Assembly: GCF_030227115.1 (NCBI RefSeq)
Contig: NZ_JASSUA010000003.1
Location: 310,001 to 374,000 of the forward strand
From: Marinobacter sp. SS13-12
GTDB taxonomy: Bacteria > Pseudomonadota > Gammaproteobacteria > Pseudomonadales > Oleiphilaceae
Direction: 5' to 3'
Length of the DNA stretch: 64,000 bases
A program made the position numbers and the translations under genes. Below are positions 52,004-61,383 of the stretch, piece after piece; position 1 is the stretch's first letter; each line of letters opens with the position of its first letter. The notes beneath the pieces are model-generated. The model was not told the origin of the DNA. It did not search any database and saw only the letters and a program-made list of their open reading frames with translations.

Positions 52004-54628
52004 ATGTCCAACCCGCAACTCGAGACCGTGATCGCAATGCTTGAAGATGCATTGCCGGGCTCTAAGAATCTCGACTCTGCGCTTGAAACCGTCAGAAACC
52101 GGTTGGAGTCTCTTACTCCCGGTATTCTGCCTTCAGACTTATACGATAAGGCCTACAAGATTTTGGCCAAAAGGCTCGAGGATGTTGAAGTCATTAAGGT
52201 CAATTCGATCATCAGAAAACGCGATCCCTGGTATTACGGACCCAAACCTTCCGATCTGCACTGGCCCTCACTCAAGCACTACCTTCTTAAGGAGAAAAAC
52301 TGGCATCCCGATGATGTGGAGAGCATCGATACCTCGTCCAGCGAAGTAGTTTCATTGTTGAATAACCCGAAAGAGCATCAGTTTACCTGTAAGGGGCTTG
52401 TGGTTGGTCATGTCCAATCCGGGAAGACTGCCAACATGACAGGTGTAATAGCAAAAGCGGTCGATGCTGGATATAACACAATTATTGTTCTGGCAGGGTT
52501 GACCAATAAACTGCGCCAGCAAACCCAGCTCCGGATTATGGATGATCTTGTAGTTCGGCGCAGACTGCAGTGGGACGTTCGAACCTCAACTGATGAACAT
52601 GGCGACTTCAGAACCCCCCCGAGTGGCGGATTACTTTCCAACCCAAATGGAGTGCAGTTAGCGGTGGTCAAAAAGAACGTCTCACCATTAAAGCACCTCT
52701 ATCAGGCAATTAAAGATACTCCTCGGCTAGCTTTGGACCGATTGAAGGTGCTGATTATTGATGACGAATGCGACCAGGCCAGTGTGAACTCTGCTTCCGG
52801 CGAAACTGACATGACAAGGATAAACGAGCGAATCAGGGAGTTGATTCATCTCTTCCCGGCGGTTACCTATGTTGGTTATACGGCCACGCCATTTGCCAAC
52901 GTGTTTATAAACCCATACAAACCAGATGGGGTAACCCTTGATGACCTCTATCCAAGTGAATTCATAACTTGCCTACCGACACCTGAGCGATATTTCGGAG
53001 CCAAAAAGCTTTTTGGGCAGCCGCCCGTGGAAGCTGATCGAGACGATGATGGAGACGATGGTCTGGACATGATCCGCTTCATCGAAGAAGAAGAAATTTC
53101 CGATCTGCAGCCAGCGAAGGCAAAGGAACGGGATTTTTTCCAGCCGGCGATGACGCGCTCTCTGGAGAGAGCAATCCTGTATTTTCTGTGTTGTTGTGCC
53201 GCGCGGAGAGTTAGAGGAGATTCAGAGAAACATATGTCAATGCTTGTCCATACATCAGCGTATGTGACGATGCATGAAAAGCTAGCATCCTTGATTCATG
53301 GTTGGCTCCAAACTAAGGATTCAGAGTTCCGAACATCTGACAGTGCTATATCCAATAAGCTAAAAGAAATCTGGATTAACGAACAAGGACGAGTTGACCC
53401 TGTCGTAATGAAAGCCAAGCCAGTGCCATTTTCAGATTTAATTCGAGAGATTCCCGATATTATCGATTCAATAGAGGTGCCGGTAGAAAATGGTGAAAGC
53501 GATGATCGAATTGATTACACGGGTCAGCCAAAGACATACATTGTGGTGGGAGGGTCAGTACTTGCTCGCGGTTTGACTATTGAAGGACTGATGGTCAGTT
53601 ATTTTTTACGTTCTGCAAGCCAGTACGACACTCTCCTTCAGATGGGACGGTGGTTTGGCTATCGGCCAAACTATGAAGACCTACCTCGCATCTGGACCAC
53701 TGAAGATTTAGCTCTCCGCTTCAGAGCTCTGGCTGGTATAGAGGCCGAAATACGCGAAGAAATCGAAGAATACCGTTTGCGAGAATTAACTCCTTTAGAA
53801 ATGGCGGTTCGGGTACGTTCTATTCCGGGCATGGCCATCACGGCAGCCACGAAGATGAAGGCCGCAAACCGCTGCGCGATCAGTTATTGGGGCACGCACC
53901 GACAAACCTTCCGTTTCAATCACAAAAACGGGGATGCTCTGCGGCAGAACTGGCAAGCGGGAGCTGATCTTGTGAGTCAGGCTGAAAATCTCGGATTGCG
54001 TGATAACTCATTGAGTAGTCCTCTTTGGCGGGATGTGCCCAGGACCGCCATAACAAGGTTTTTCCAGATGTATAAGGCCCATGAGGACCATAAAGATTTG
54101 TCCTCAGATACTCTCAATGAGTTCATTTCAGGTGGGGGTGAAGCGCTCCAGAAATGGAATGTAGCTGTGATTGGTTCCAAAAGATCTCCTGAGTCATCTG
54201 AGGCTCTTGGTGTTATCGGGCACGTCATGACAGTGAATCGTGCAAAGCTGACTTCCCACAGCCAACCGAATTCCGCCGATATCAAAGCCCTTATGTCACG
54301 ATCCGACCTCACTATAGACAGCGGTATTAATTTTGTTTCGGCGATGAAATGGTCGGAGCTAAAGGTTGAGAGGGAGAGGGAGTTAGGGGCCAAGCCACTA
54401 CTTTTGTTGTATGCAATAAACAAAGATTCCAAGCCAGCAACTAAGTCGAGCAAATCCCGATCTGATCTTGAGGCGCTAGCAGACATTCTTGGTTTTGGAA
54501 TAGTTTTTCCTGGAAGCAAGGATACTTCTGGTAATTATTTCAGTGTTGACCTTGATTATGTTTCCGGCGATGAAATAGAGGAGATAGATGCCGAGGAGCT
54601 GGCTCAAGCGGAGGCAGCTCATGTCTGA
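52004..54628 (+). CDS. Z1-domain ATPase (superfamily II helicase-like)
   Basis: This 874-residue protein is the first gene of the putative defence operon. It has Walker A GHVQSGKT (135-142), a DEAD-type Walker B LIIDDECD (250-257), YVGYTATPFANV (289-300, helicase motif III-like), and the late motifs VLARGLTIEGLMVSYFLRS and LLQMGRWFGYR (motif V/VI with an arginine finger, about 530-550). Z1 proteins are known from multi-gene restriction-modification-like loci with MORC ATPases. The likely role is DNA translocation or remodelling powered by ATP. The next gene overlaps its end by 8 bp. Confidence 0.88.
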   Translation: MSNPQLETVIAMLEDALPGSKNLDSALETVRNRLESLTPGILPSDLYDKAYKILAKRLEDVEVIKVNSIIRKRDPWYYGPKPSDLHWPSLKHYLLKEKNWHPDDVESIDTSSSEVVSLLNNPKEHQFTCKGLVVGHVQSGKTANMTGVIAKAVDAGYNTIIVLAGLTNKLRQQTQLRIMDDLVVRRRLQWDVRTSTDEHGDFRTPPSGGLLSNPNGVQLAVVKKNVSPLKHLYQAIKDTPRLALDRLKVLIIDDECDQASVNSASGETDMTRINERIRELIHLFPAVTYVGYTATPFANVFINPYKPDGVTLDDLYPSEFITCLPTPERYFGAKKLFGQPPVEADRDDDGDDGLDMIRFIEEEEISDLQPAKAKERDFFQPAMTRSLERAILYFLCCCAARRVRGDSEKHMSMLVHTSAYVTMHEKLASLIHGWLQTKDSEFRTSDSAISNKLKEIWINEQGRVDPVVMKAKPVPFSDLIREIPDIIDSIEVPVENGESDDRIDYTGQPKTYIVVGGSVLARGLTIEGLMVSYFLRSASQYDTLLQMGRWFGYRPNYEDLPRIWTTEDLALRFRALAGIEAEIREEIEEYRLRELTPLEMAVRVRSIPGMAITAATKMKAANRCAISYWGTHRQTFRFNHKNGDALRQNWQAGADLVSQAENLGLRDNSLSSPLWRDVPRTAITRFFQMYKAHEDHKDLSSDTLNEFISGGGEALQKWNVAVIGSKRSPESSEALGVIGHVMTVNRAKLTSHSQPNSADIKALMSRSDLTIDSGINFVSAMKWSELKVERERELGAKPLLLLYAINKDSKPATKSSKSRSDLEALADILGFGIVFPGSKDTSGNYFSVDLDYVSGDEIEEIDAEELAQAEAAHV

Positions 54629-55643
54629 CGCACAGCAAGTTCCGAGCTACCATTGGAGCCTCCTCCGACAGGGTGACTATACACAAAGCAAGGATGAGCT
54701 GCCGACAAGGCTCTCGACTGTTGAGGTTGCAGCCGGGCCATTACGTTTTGCCTTGGGGCCGGCTCACGAGGCAAGACTGTTGCTCCCGTTAACAAAGTCC
54801 GAAAAAACCGGAAAACTGCCTGTCAGTTCGGCTTTACGAATTAAAGAAACAAACGCAGTAATTGATGGCTCTCAGACCCGTCTACTGGACGTAATGTGCA
54901 CAGCAAAAGAACTTGAAAGTGTGTTTGCGGAAGTTGTGGAGGAAATCCTTCGCCGAATTCAGGAAGGTGATAGTGTTCCCGCATCGGTGCGATCGACCCT
55001 TCACGATTTCCGAGCACTCTTGTTTCAAGTGCCCACGAAAACCGCACCCACGGAAGCTGTCTTGGGGCTGGTTGGAGAACTATTGGTCCTTAACGAATTG
55101 TTGGATCGTTCTTCAGAGGCTTGGCGTGCGTGGATGGGCCCACGAGGAGGCCGTCATGACTTTAGGGCAGGCAATTTGGCTTTAGAAGTCAAAAGCACAC
55201 GGTCTGCATCCAATTCACGGGTGGATATCCAGTCGCTTGATCAACTCAATGAACCACTAGGTGGGCGACTTTATATGGTCCGTTTGACACTTGAGTCTTC
55301 GGCTGGTGGACAACTGAATGTTTCGGGACTTTTCAATCGTGCCATTTCGAGGTGTTCAGAGCCGGAAAAGATAAAAGAGCTTTTGTTGGAGCTTGATTGT
55401 CGCGATCCGGATTCTCATGAATGGAACTACTTGAGCTTTTCTTTTGAGGGAGAAGATATATTCGAAGTTAACGACGAGTTTCCCCGCATGACTGAGGACA
55501 GCTTCGTTGGTTCAAAAACCCCTCAGGGAATTCAGAATGTCTCGTATGAGATTGATTTGAATTATGCAAGAAGTAACATCATTTCTGAGAATAAGAAAAA
55601 CTCAATACAGGAAGAGTTAATTTCATGCCTCTCCCCTTTATGA
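54621..55643 (+). CDS. PD-(D/E)XK nuclease-like protein (DUF4420 type)
   Basis: The ATG at 54621 is used because GGAGG precedes it by six bases; it overlaps the Z1 gene by 8 bp. The 340-residue protein shows a PD-(D/E)XK core: E153 in GLVGELLVLNELL, D180 in GGRHDFRAG, and E189-V-K191 in LALEVKSTRS. It is the predicted DNA-cutting member of the operon. The pattern matches DUF4420, described next to Z1 proteins. Whether it cleaves modified or unmodified DNA cannot be told. Confidence 0.82.
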   Translation: MSDAQQVPSYHWSLLRQGDYTQSKDELPTRLSTVEVAAGPLRFALGPAHEARLLLPLTKSEKTGKLPVSSALRIKETNAVIDGSQTRLLDVMCTAKELESVFAEVVEEILRRIQEGDSVPASVRSTLHDFRALLFQVPTKTAPTEAVLGLVGELLVLNELLDRSSEAWRAWMGPRGGRHDFRAGNLALEVKSTRSASNSRVDIQSLDQLNEPLGGRLYMVRLTLESSAGGQLNVSGLFNRAISRCSEPEKIKELLLELDCRDPDSHEWNYLSFSFEGEDIFEVNDEFPRMTEDSFVGSKTPQGIQNVSYEIDLNYARSNIISENKKNSIQEELISCLSPL

Positions 55644-57505
55644 AACTGCATTCTGAACAATACGGGAAGTCCGGAAACATCGGTGAAAACTTTAGAAAAC
55701 TACTTGGATCTCCGGCTCTTGACCCGCTTCAAACAGTTATAAGAGAGTCAGTGCAAAACGTTTTGGATGCTGCAAAGTTGGGAAAGCCTCCTGAGGTGCT
55801 TATAAGACTGCGCCGCCTAACTGATGACCAAATGATTGCTTTGTCTTCGAGAGTGCTGACGGACTTGCCAGAGGAGCCAGATTCCCGCGAACAAATCGAG
55901 CGATTACTCGATACTCAGTCTCCGTTGGTTTTGGAAATCTGTGATTTCGGTACGACAGGCTTGGGTGGCCCGACTCGGTCAGATCAGGTGCCTGTCGGAA
56001 CCATCAATACTGATTTTATAGATTTTCTGAGAAATATCGGTAGCAGCAGAGATACGAGTCATGGTGGTGGCACCTACGGGTTTGGGAAGGTTTCGCTATA
56101 TGCTATGAGTCAGTGCAATACCATCCTGGTTGACTCATTTGTTTTCGGCGATAGTGAAAAGCAACGGCGGCTTATGGGTTGCCATGTTGGAAAGTCTTTT
56201 GGCGTCGAACAGCATGGCTTTCTGAATCGATATACGGGGCGCCATTGGTGGGGAACGCTCACTCCTGAAGGTGATTTTGCAGAGCCGACCATCAATTCCG
56301 AAGCAGCGATGATTGCAGAGGCACTTGGTTTTCCCCAGAGAGACGAAAACCGAAGCGGTACCTCTATCATGATACTTGGATTTGATAACCGAGATGAGGA
56401 TGGGCTCGAAGACTCGCCCGAAGTTATTGGTGCGAGAGTTGTCGAAACGCTGCTATGGAATTTTTGGCCAAGGATGATGGAGGGCACTCCAGCGGGCAGA
56501 CGGTTAAATTGTGAGGTAGAAGTTAATGGTGTACTTATGCAGGTGCCCGCTCCTGAGCACTTCCCACCGCTTGATCTTTTCTGCATGGCTATGGACAAGA
56601 TTCGATCAGAGGAAGAATCTCACGTCGCACAGATTTCTAGCCAACGACCTGTAAAAGAGCTGGGCAGGCTAGCAATACAAAAGGGAGTCAGAGCAAAACG
56701 AACACCGTTGGTTGAGGCGGAGAGTCTTTTTCCGGTTACTTCATGTCATATAGCGGTCATGCGCCCCGTTGAATTGGTTGTCAAATATTTCGAGGGAGAC
56801 CCACTTCCCGACGAAAGGCTGGAATGGGCGGGAGTATTTGTTGTGGACGAGGACGATGAAGTTGAGCAGGCGTTTGCCGACGCAGAGCCACCGGCTCATG
56901 ACGACTGGATTCCTGACAACCTCCCCAAAGGACATTCCAAGACCTTCGTTAATGTCGCATTGAGAGAAATCAAGAAATCCGCTCGTGAAGTTGCGGCCCA
57001 GACAACTTCTCCCAGTGTGCAAGGAGAGGCTGGCCCGTCACTTGCCAAAGTAGCGGGAATGATCGGTTCTATTCTTGATAAAGGTGCTGGAGATGGTGCG
57101 GGAGCAAGACAATCGAAAACAGCAGGTTCTCGAAGTACGACGCCAAAGAAAGCCAGAGTGACAAAGCCGGTTTTCGATAGACTTTTCGATGGCCATGGGG
57201 ACTATCAGGGCCCTGTTGCCGTATTTCGCTCTGATGTTATTCAAGACCAAAAAAGATCGGGAGTTGTTGTCTGTGGTGAAGCGATGTTTGCCATTGACGG
57301 CAGCAGTATTACCTCGGACAAAGAACTCGCGGAAAAGCCAGAAATTCTTGAGTACAGGTTTGAGGGAACAAGTGGTTCCATTTCCGGAGATCCGAGGGGT
57401 GTTGCAATCAGAGGAGACAGTGGGACCGTCGAAGTGTATGTGGCTATGCCTGGACAAGGTGCTGTAACACTTAGGCTTGATGTATTAGGAGGGGATGAGT
57501 TGTGA
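55625..57505 (+). CDS. GHKL ATPase, MORC/MutL-like
   Basis: This 626-residue protein has a GHKL ATPase fold at its N-terminus: the Mg2+ N-box ESVQN (41-45), the ATP-binding DFGTTGLG (107-114) and the lid GGGTYGFGK (147-155). This is the MORC/MutL/Hsp90 type rather than a kinase, as no H-box is present. The C-terminal half (about 390-626) has a disordered Ala/Gly/Lys-rich linker (about 470-520) and a beta-rich end. The start at 55625 has AGGAAGAG upstream; an ATG at 55640 overlapping the previous stop (ATGA) is an alternative. ATP-driven clamping on DNA is the likely role. Confidence 0.83.
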   Translation: MPLPFMKLHSEQYGKSGNIGENFRKLLGSPALDPLQTVIRESVQNVLDAAKLGKPPEVLIRLRRLTDDQMIALSSRVLTDLPEEPDSREQIERLLDTQSPLVLEICDFGTTGLGGPTRSDQVPVGTINTDFIDFLRNIGSSRDTSHGGGTYGFGKVSLYAMSQCNTILVDSFVFGDSEKQRRLMGCHVGKSFGVEQHGFLNRYTGRHWWGTLTPEGDFAEPTINSEAAMIAEALGFPQRDENRSGTSIMILGFDNRDEDGLEDSPEVIGARVVETLLWNFWPRMMEGTPAGRRLNCEVEVNGVLMQVPAPEHFPPLDLFCMAMDKIRSEEESHVAQISSQRPVKELGRLAIQKGVRAKRTPLVEAESLFPVTSCHIAVMRPVELVVKYFEGDPLPDERLEWAGVFVVDEDDEVEQAFADAEPPAHDDWIPDNLPKGHSKTFVNVALREIKKSAREVAAQTTSPSVQGEAGPSLAKVAGMIGSILDKGAGDGAGARQSKTAGSRSTTPKKARVTKPVFDRLFDGHGDYQGPVAVFRSDVIQDQKRSGVVVCGEAMFAIDGSSITSDKELAEKPEILEYRFEGTSGSISGDPRGVAIRGDSGTVEVYVAMPGQGAVTLRLDVLGGDEL

Positions 57506-58410
57506 CGCCCAACGTTGCCTTTCCGTTCTTCACGATCCCTGAAACCTGTATTGATATTGAGCCCTGGTTCATCCGAGTGAACGGGGGAGAGTCCTTGCCG
57601 GCAGCCGATTATGTGGCAGACTGGGATTACGCTACGGAGCTTCAACTTTCCAGGTCTATAGAGCTGGACATTGAAGAGGCGGCCAAGCGTTTGAAGATCC
57701 CCGTTGATGCTCTGCAACTTGGATTGATTGTCGAGATAGGGACCGGGCCGGGCCGGTTTCCCAGAAAAACGCTTTCAACGGAGGTTCATGAGATAACCGT
57801 TGATTCTCCGGAAGTCGGTCTCACCATCCATCCAGACAGTGGAAGCCTGTCCTCATTTCTTTTCCTGACCACCACTTTGGTGCTCAAGTCAGAACCCTCC
57901 GAATTTGAGAAACTCTCCCCTCAACTTGTAAATAGCAAGTTGTGGTCTGACAGGTTTGTTACACGGCTTGACGGCGAGGAACCGCGTTTCCCGATAGAGG
58001 TTGCCAGTTTTGAGCGTCTGTTTGGAAAGACTCCCGAGGCAAGAGCACCATGGTATGTTAGCTGGAACCCAGGTGACTGGACTCGGGATTTCCATGGTGC
58101 TGTGCGACTGTATCTTAATGATGACCTTCCTGAATTCATGGAACGGATTCAGTCTGGCGACGGATTTCTTTTACAATCAATAAGTGTTGATGTCGTGGGT
58201 CAGATACTGGAAAGGTTGGTAACTGAGACTGATGTTGAAGATATTGTTGCGAACGCACCAATAGGCTCTCTGGCGGCTCAGGCTGCCAGTTGGATAAAAT
58301 TGGCCTGGCCTGACTCCAGTTTAGGTAATCTCAAACATAAGCTCGAATCCCAGCCTGGCCGATTCCGCGCGTGTATGTGGGCTGTTGCTGAAAGCCAGGA
58401 GGAGTTATGA
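57502..58410 (+). CDS. Unrecognised protein of the Z1/MORC operon (302 aa)
   Basis: The start is GTG at 57502, overlapping the previous stop (GTGA), with AGGAGGGG upstream. The protein is soluble, mixed alpha/beta, with no signal or membrane segment. Visible features are two acidic patches and the aromatic-rich APWYVSWNPGDWTRDFHGAV (about 185-204). I know no family with certainty. Tight coupling implies that it acts with the ATPases. Confidence 0.75.
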   Translation: MTPNVAFPFFTIPETCIDIEPWFIRVNGGESLPAADYVADWDYATELQLSRSIELDIEEAAKRLKIPVDALQLGLIVEIGTGPGRFPRKTLSTEVHEITVDSPEVGLTIHPDSGSLSSFLFLTTTLVLKSEPSEFEKLSPQLVNSKLWSDRFVTRLDGEEPRFPIEVASFERLFGKTPEARAPWYVSWNPGDWTRDFHGAVRLYLNDDLPEFMERIQSGDGFLLQSISVDVVGQILERLVTETDVEDIVANAPIGSLAAQAASWIKLAWPDSSLGNLKHKLESQPGRFRACMWAVAESQEEL

Positions 58411-59186
58411 GCATCAGTCTCTTTCCCCGCCTTAAGCGAACGGCTGTCGACCAATTGCTGGAAAAGCTTGACGCGGGATCTCGTGGCTCGGCGTTCACTA
58501 TTGCCTCCAGTTTGCCAGATGCTGTCTCCTATGCTCCCACAGGAGGGAGCAAGGTGGCTCACTCCACCTTGATTGATATGCGCGTCTCTATCCTTGAAAT
58601 TGCGAAAAATGTTGGTTTTCCAAAGCCTTCTGACCGTTCTAGTGCAGCACTGTTTGATACGCGGGTTGCTATCTGGCTGAGTGAGTGCGATTACACTCAG
58701 GCTGGAGAATTTCTGCGTGATGATGTTTGGGCGTGTATCGCCGCTGCGCTTTTGCCAGATGTCGTTATGTGGCGTTTCTCTCTGAGCGCGAGGGAGAGAT
58801 TTCATGGCGGAATCCGGAATGCGTTCCAGCGTCTTTGGCTCCGAGGTCAGATTTTTGATAGAGGGGAAGAGCATCCGCACAGATGGGAGCTGCTAGAAAG
58901 GCTTACTGAAGACGCACTTGTTCAGATTACTGAAAGGCCTAGTATCGCAACCAGCAAATCATTATCGATTGCTCTGGCGGAAGGGTGGCTAAATGCTGCA
59001 AGAAAGTACGGCCCCTCCAAGATGGAGGAGCTGATGAGAAAGGCTACTTTGCACGTCCGATTGCAAAATGAGACACGGCACCTATCTACATTAAATGACG
59101 ACGCGTTGACGGATTTGATTGATAACCTCTTTGATAGCGCGGCAGCGTCTTTAGGACTGAAATTGAGTAGTAATTGGTCGTCTTAA
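58407..59186 (+). CDS. Unrecognised helical protein of the Z1/MORC operon (259 aa)
   Basis: The ATG at 58407 overlaps the previous stop by 4 bp. The product is helical: KRTAVDQLLEKLDAGSRGSA near the start, a Trp-rich middle (DDVWACIAAALLPDVVMWRF, about 105-124) and a helix-rich C-terminus. It may belong to DUF6339, a small family I recall from such operons, but this is not firm. It closes the five-gene run and lies 23 bp from the converging methyltransferase. Confidence 0.72.
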   Translation: MSISLFPRLKRTAVDQLLEKLDAGSRGSAFTIASSLPDAVSYAPTGGSKVAHSTLIDMRVSILEIAKNVGFPKPSDRSSAALFDTRVAIWLSECDYTQAGEFLRDDVWACIAAALLPDVVMWRFSLSARERFHGGIRNAFQRLWLRGQIFDRGEEHPHRWELLERLTEDALVQITERPSIATSKSLSIALAEGWLNAARKYGPSKMEELMRKATLHVRLQNETRHLSTLNDDALTDLIDNLFDSAAASLGLKLSSNWSS

Positions 59187-59209
59187 TAAGCCCAGTTTCC
59201 ATCGATTCA

Positions 59210-60796
59210 CTACAAAGCTTCGCTTTCCTGAATGATATCGTGAACGACTTCTGCAATGTAGTTTGCCAGCAATGGAGGCACCGCGTTGCCCACCTGAACA
59301 TACTGCTGAGTGCGGTTGCCTTCAAAAAAGTAGTTATCAGGGAATGTCTGAATTCTCGCTGCTTCACGCACTGTCAGGCTTCTGCACTGTGAAGGGTCGT
59401 AGTGTATAAAATAGTGGCCGTCTTTCGAGATATGACTGGTAACAGTGCTGGCCACACGGTTCTCGGCCTGAACCTTGAATCTGTCTGCAAAATTACCGCT
59501 TTTCCAATTTTTGTGTGCAGGTGCCAGCTCTTCAGGGTAGTCAGCTGAGCGTGGAGATGCGCCTTTATTAACTGAGGCATGGCAACTTGCGAACAGGTAC
59601 CGATGTAGGTCTTCGGGCATGTGGTTCCTTGCTTCGTGGTTTACTACGCCAACCATTGCATCGTCTTTGTACCAGTCTTTTAGCCAGCCAGGCATTTTTG
59701 TCGCAAGGCTGCGAGAGAGCGGAACGAATCTCCCTCCTTGACCCGGGTCTCCAGAAGCAGACTCATAGGCTCGTTGGGCAAGATCTTGGGCTGCTTGGGA
59801 AAACGACAAGGCGCTATACACTTTTGAGAGTCCGTTATACAAATTATCGCGCCATGAGTTGAAATCATTTGGCTTGTGTCTGGTTAAGCCGCTTCGAAGC
59901 CTCGGGAGATCGGCCAGAACCTGGCTCGGGGTAATGTGTGCGTCACTTCTCCACTTCGCTAGTAACTCTCCCTGAATATTGCCCTTCCTTAGATTTTTGC
60001 GAACACCCAGCAGAATAACCCTGTGACGAGCTTGAGGAATGCCAAAATCTTCCGCACGAATGACAAAATCCTTATTTTGAAAATGTCCCAATCCACCCAA
60101 GTCTTCGAGGGGGGACGCCAGCGGGAGTAGTTCGTATTCTATTTGTTCGCGATCGCTGTTAACGGCGCGAGCAGGGCACAAGAGGTCTTTGCGGATTTTC
60201 TCAAAGATTGACTCACCATTCACCTTGGCTGTGAGGAGTCCTTTGACATTTTCCATGACGAAAATGTCGGGCTGAACCAAGTCCAGAACCTTCAGATATT
60301 CTTGGTATAGGAAATGTCGATCATCCTTTTCTGCCGTGTAGCCTTTGATCCCTTTGTTTCGGGCACGACCTACCAGCGAGTAAGCCTGACATGGTGGGCC
60401 TCCAATCACTAATTTTGGGCCGCTATGGTCCTCGATAGCGCGCTCAATTTCAGAGAATATCTCTTCGTGATCCTCGCTACCCAGAGCTTTGGGGCCACCT
60501 AGCGTCTCTTGTTTTGCCGCTGCCCATTCTTCCGGGCATTTCTCGGAGAAGAACTCTTCGGCACTTCTTTTTTCATTGGTGCTCAGGTATTTGTAATAGG
60601 CATCCGGAACCTTTCGGCCGCGGAACTGACGATAGAACGCCCTGAGTGTTAGCGTCTTGTGGGCACTCTGTTCTTTTTCAACAGAGGCGACGATTTTGAA
60701 AGGGAAGGAGCCGGTATCCGTTTGATACTCCGAAAATCCCTCTCCGAGGCCTCCCGGGCCCGCAAAAAGGTCGATTATTCTGATAGTGTCAGTCAT
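59210..60796 (-). CDS. C5 cytosine DNA methyltransferase
   Basis: This enzyme transfers a methyl group from SAM to C5 of cytosine in DNA. In 528 residues it has the ordered motifs: I (DLFAGPGGLGEGF, 9-21), IV with the nucleophile C136 (GGPPCQAYSLVGRAR), VI (MENVKGLL, 181-188), VIII (PQARHRVILLGV, 254-265), a target-recognition region (about 290-480), IX/X near the end with VGNAVPPLLANYIAE. It is longer than Dcm, with an insertion of about 60 residues between motifs I and IV. It is divergent from vsr across 73 bp. The recognition sequence cannot be predicted. Confidence 0.93.
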   Translation of the reverse strand: MTDTIRIIDLFAGPGGLGEGFSEYQTDTGSFPFKIVASVEKEQSAHKTLTLRAFYRQFRGRKVPDAYYKYLSTNEKRSAEEFFSEKCPEEWAAAKQETLGGPKALGSEDHEEIFSEIERAIEDHSGPKLVIGGPPCQAYSLVGRARNKGIKGYTAEKDDRHFLYQEYLKVLDLVQPDIFVMENVKGLLTAKVNGESIFEKIRKDLLCPARAVNSDREQIEYELLPLASPLEDLGGLGHFQNKDFVIRAEDFGIPQARHRVILLGVRKNLRKGNIQGELLAKWRSDAHITPSQVLADLPRLRSGLTRHKPNDFNSWRDNLYNGLSKVYSALSFSQAAQDLAQRAYESASGDPGQGGRFVPLSRSLATKMPGWLKDWYKDDAMVGVVNHEARNHMPEDLHRYLFASCHASVNKGASPRSADYPEELAPAHKNWKSGNFADRFKVQAENRVASTVTSHISKDGHYFIHYDPSQCRSLTVREAARIQTFPDNYFFEGNRTQQYVQVGNAVPPLLANYIAEVVHDIIQESEAL

Positions 60797-60869
60797 TGAT
60801 GCTTCGCCAAAATCTCGTTAGCAGCTAGCATACCAGGTAACACTTATTTTTCCAGGTCTCAATTGCAGT
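60797..60869. promoter_or_regulatory. Divergent gap between the C5 methyltransferase and vsr
   Basis: These 73 bp must hold promoters for both genes. It is AT-rich near 60840-60855. No clear -35/-10 pair or operator could be fixed. Confidence 0.35.
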
Positions 60870-61343
60870 ATGACCGATATAGTCGATTCGAAAACTCGTT
60901 CAAGAATGATGTCTGGCATCAAGGGAAAGAATACCAAGCCAGAGATCGTTATCAGACAGAGACTGCACGCTCGAGGGTATCGATTCAGGCTACATCGTAA
61001 AGATCTACCCGGCTCGCCAGATATAGTGTTACCAAAACATCAAGCTGTGGTTTTGATCAACGGATGTTTCTGGCATGGCCATCAATGTCGATTGTTCAAA
61101 TGGCCCAAGACAAGGCCTGAGTTCTGGAGGAACAAAATCGAGGGTAATATTCGCCGGGATCAGCAAAAATTGTCTGAGCTGCAGAGGATGGGGTGGCGTG
61201 TGTGCCTACTCTGGGAATGCGCAATTAAAGGTGCAAATGAAGAGCACTTGAATAGAGTGATCGAAAGCATATCGAAATGGTTGAACGGTGAGGACAGTTC
61301 TCTCTTCATTCCTGATGGCAGAACCCAAGCGATTAGTGATTAG
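60870..61343 (+). CDS. vsr: Very-short-patch mismatch endonuclease, Vsr family
   Basis: Vsr nicks next to T:G mismatches that arise when 5-methylcytosine deaminates. The 157-residue product has the family core LPGSPDIVLPKHQAVVLING, then CFWHGHQCRLFKWPKTR and EFWRNKIEGNIRRDQQKL. The metal ligand D51, the intercalating F67/W68, H69 and W86 fall at the E. coli numbering as I count. The final ~30 residues are variable. It lies back to back with the C5 methyltransferase, so it may repair that enzyme's damage, or be the nicking nuclease of the whole system. Confidence 0.92.
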   Translation: MTDIVDSKTRSRMMSGIKGKNTKPEIVIRQRLHARGYRFRLHRKDLPGSPDIVLPKHQAVVLINGCFWHGHQCRLFKWPKTRPEFWRNKIEGNIRRDQQKLSELQRMGWRVCLLWECAIKGANEEHLNRVIESISKWLNGEDSSLFIPDGRTQAISD

Positions 61344-61383
61344 CTGACAAATATCTGATGATACAGGGAGTGAAGGGCCGCAA

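Larger units (their letters stand above)
52004..61343. other. Candidate Z1/PD-(D/E)XK/MORC restriction-type defence island
   Basis: Seven genes: five co-oriented genes with every junction overlapping, then a C5 methyltransferase facing them and a Vsr nuclease. Base composition here is lower in GC than the flanks, and codon use looks different, which suits horizontal gain. The set contains self-marking (methyltransferase), DNA cutting (PD-(D/E)XK and Vsr), ATP-driven DNA remodelling (Z1) and a GHKL clamp. Anti-phage activity is inferred, not shown. Confidence 0.7.

Noticed and set aside
52004..54628. The Z1 gene as a DISARM or Druantia helicase
   Set aside because: No DUF1998, phospholipase D or DrmA-type domain is seen in the block; the Walker and late motifs fit Z1 proteins instead.
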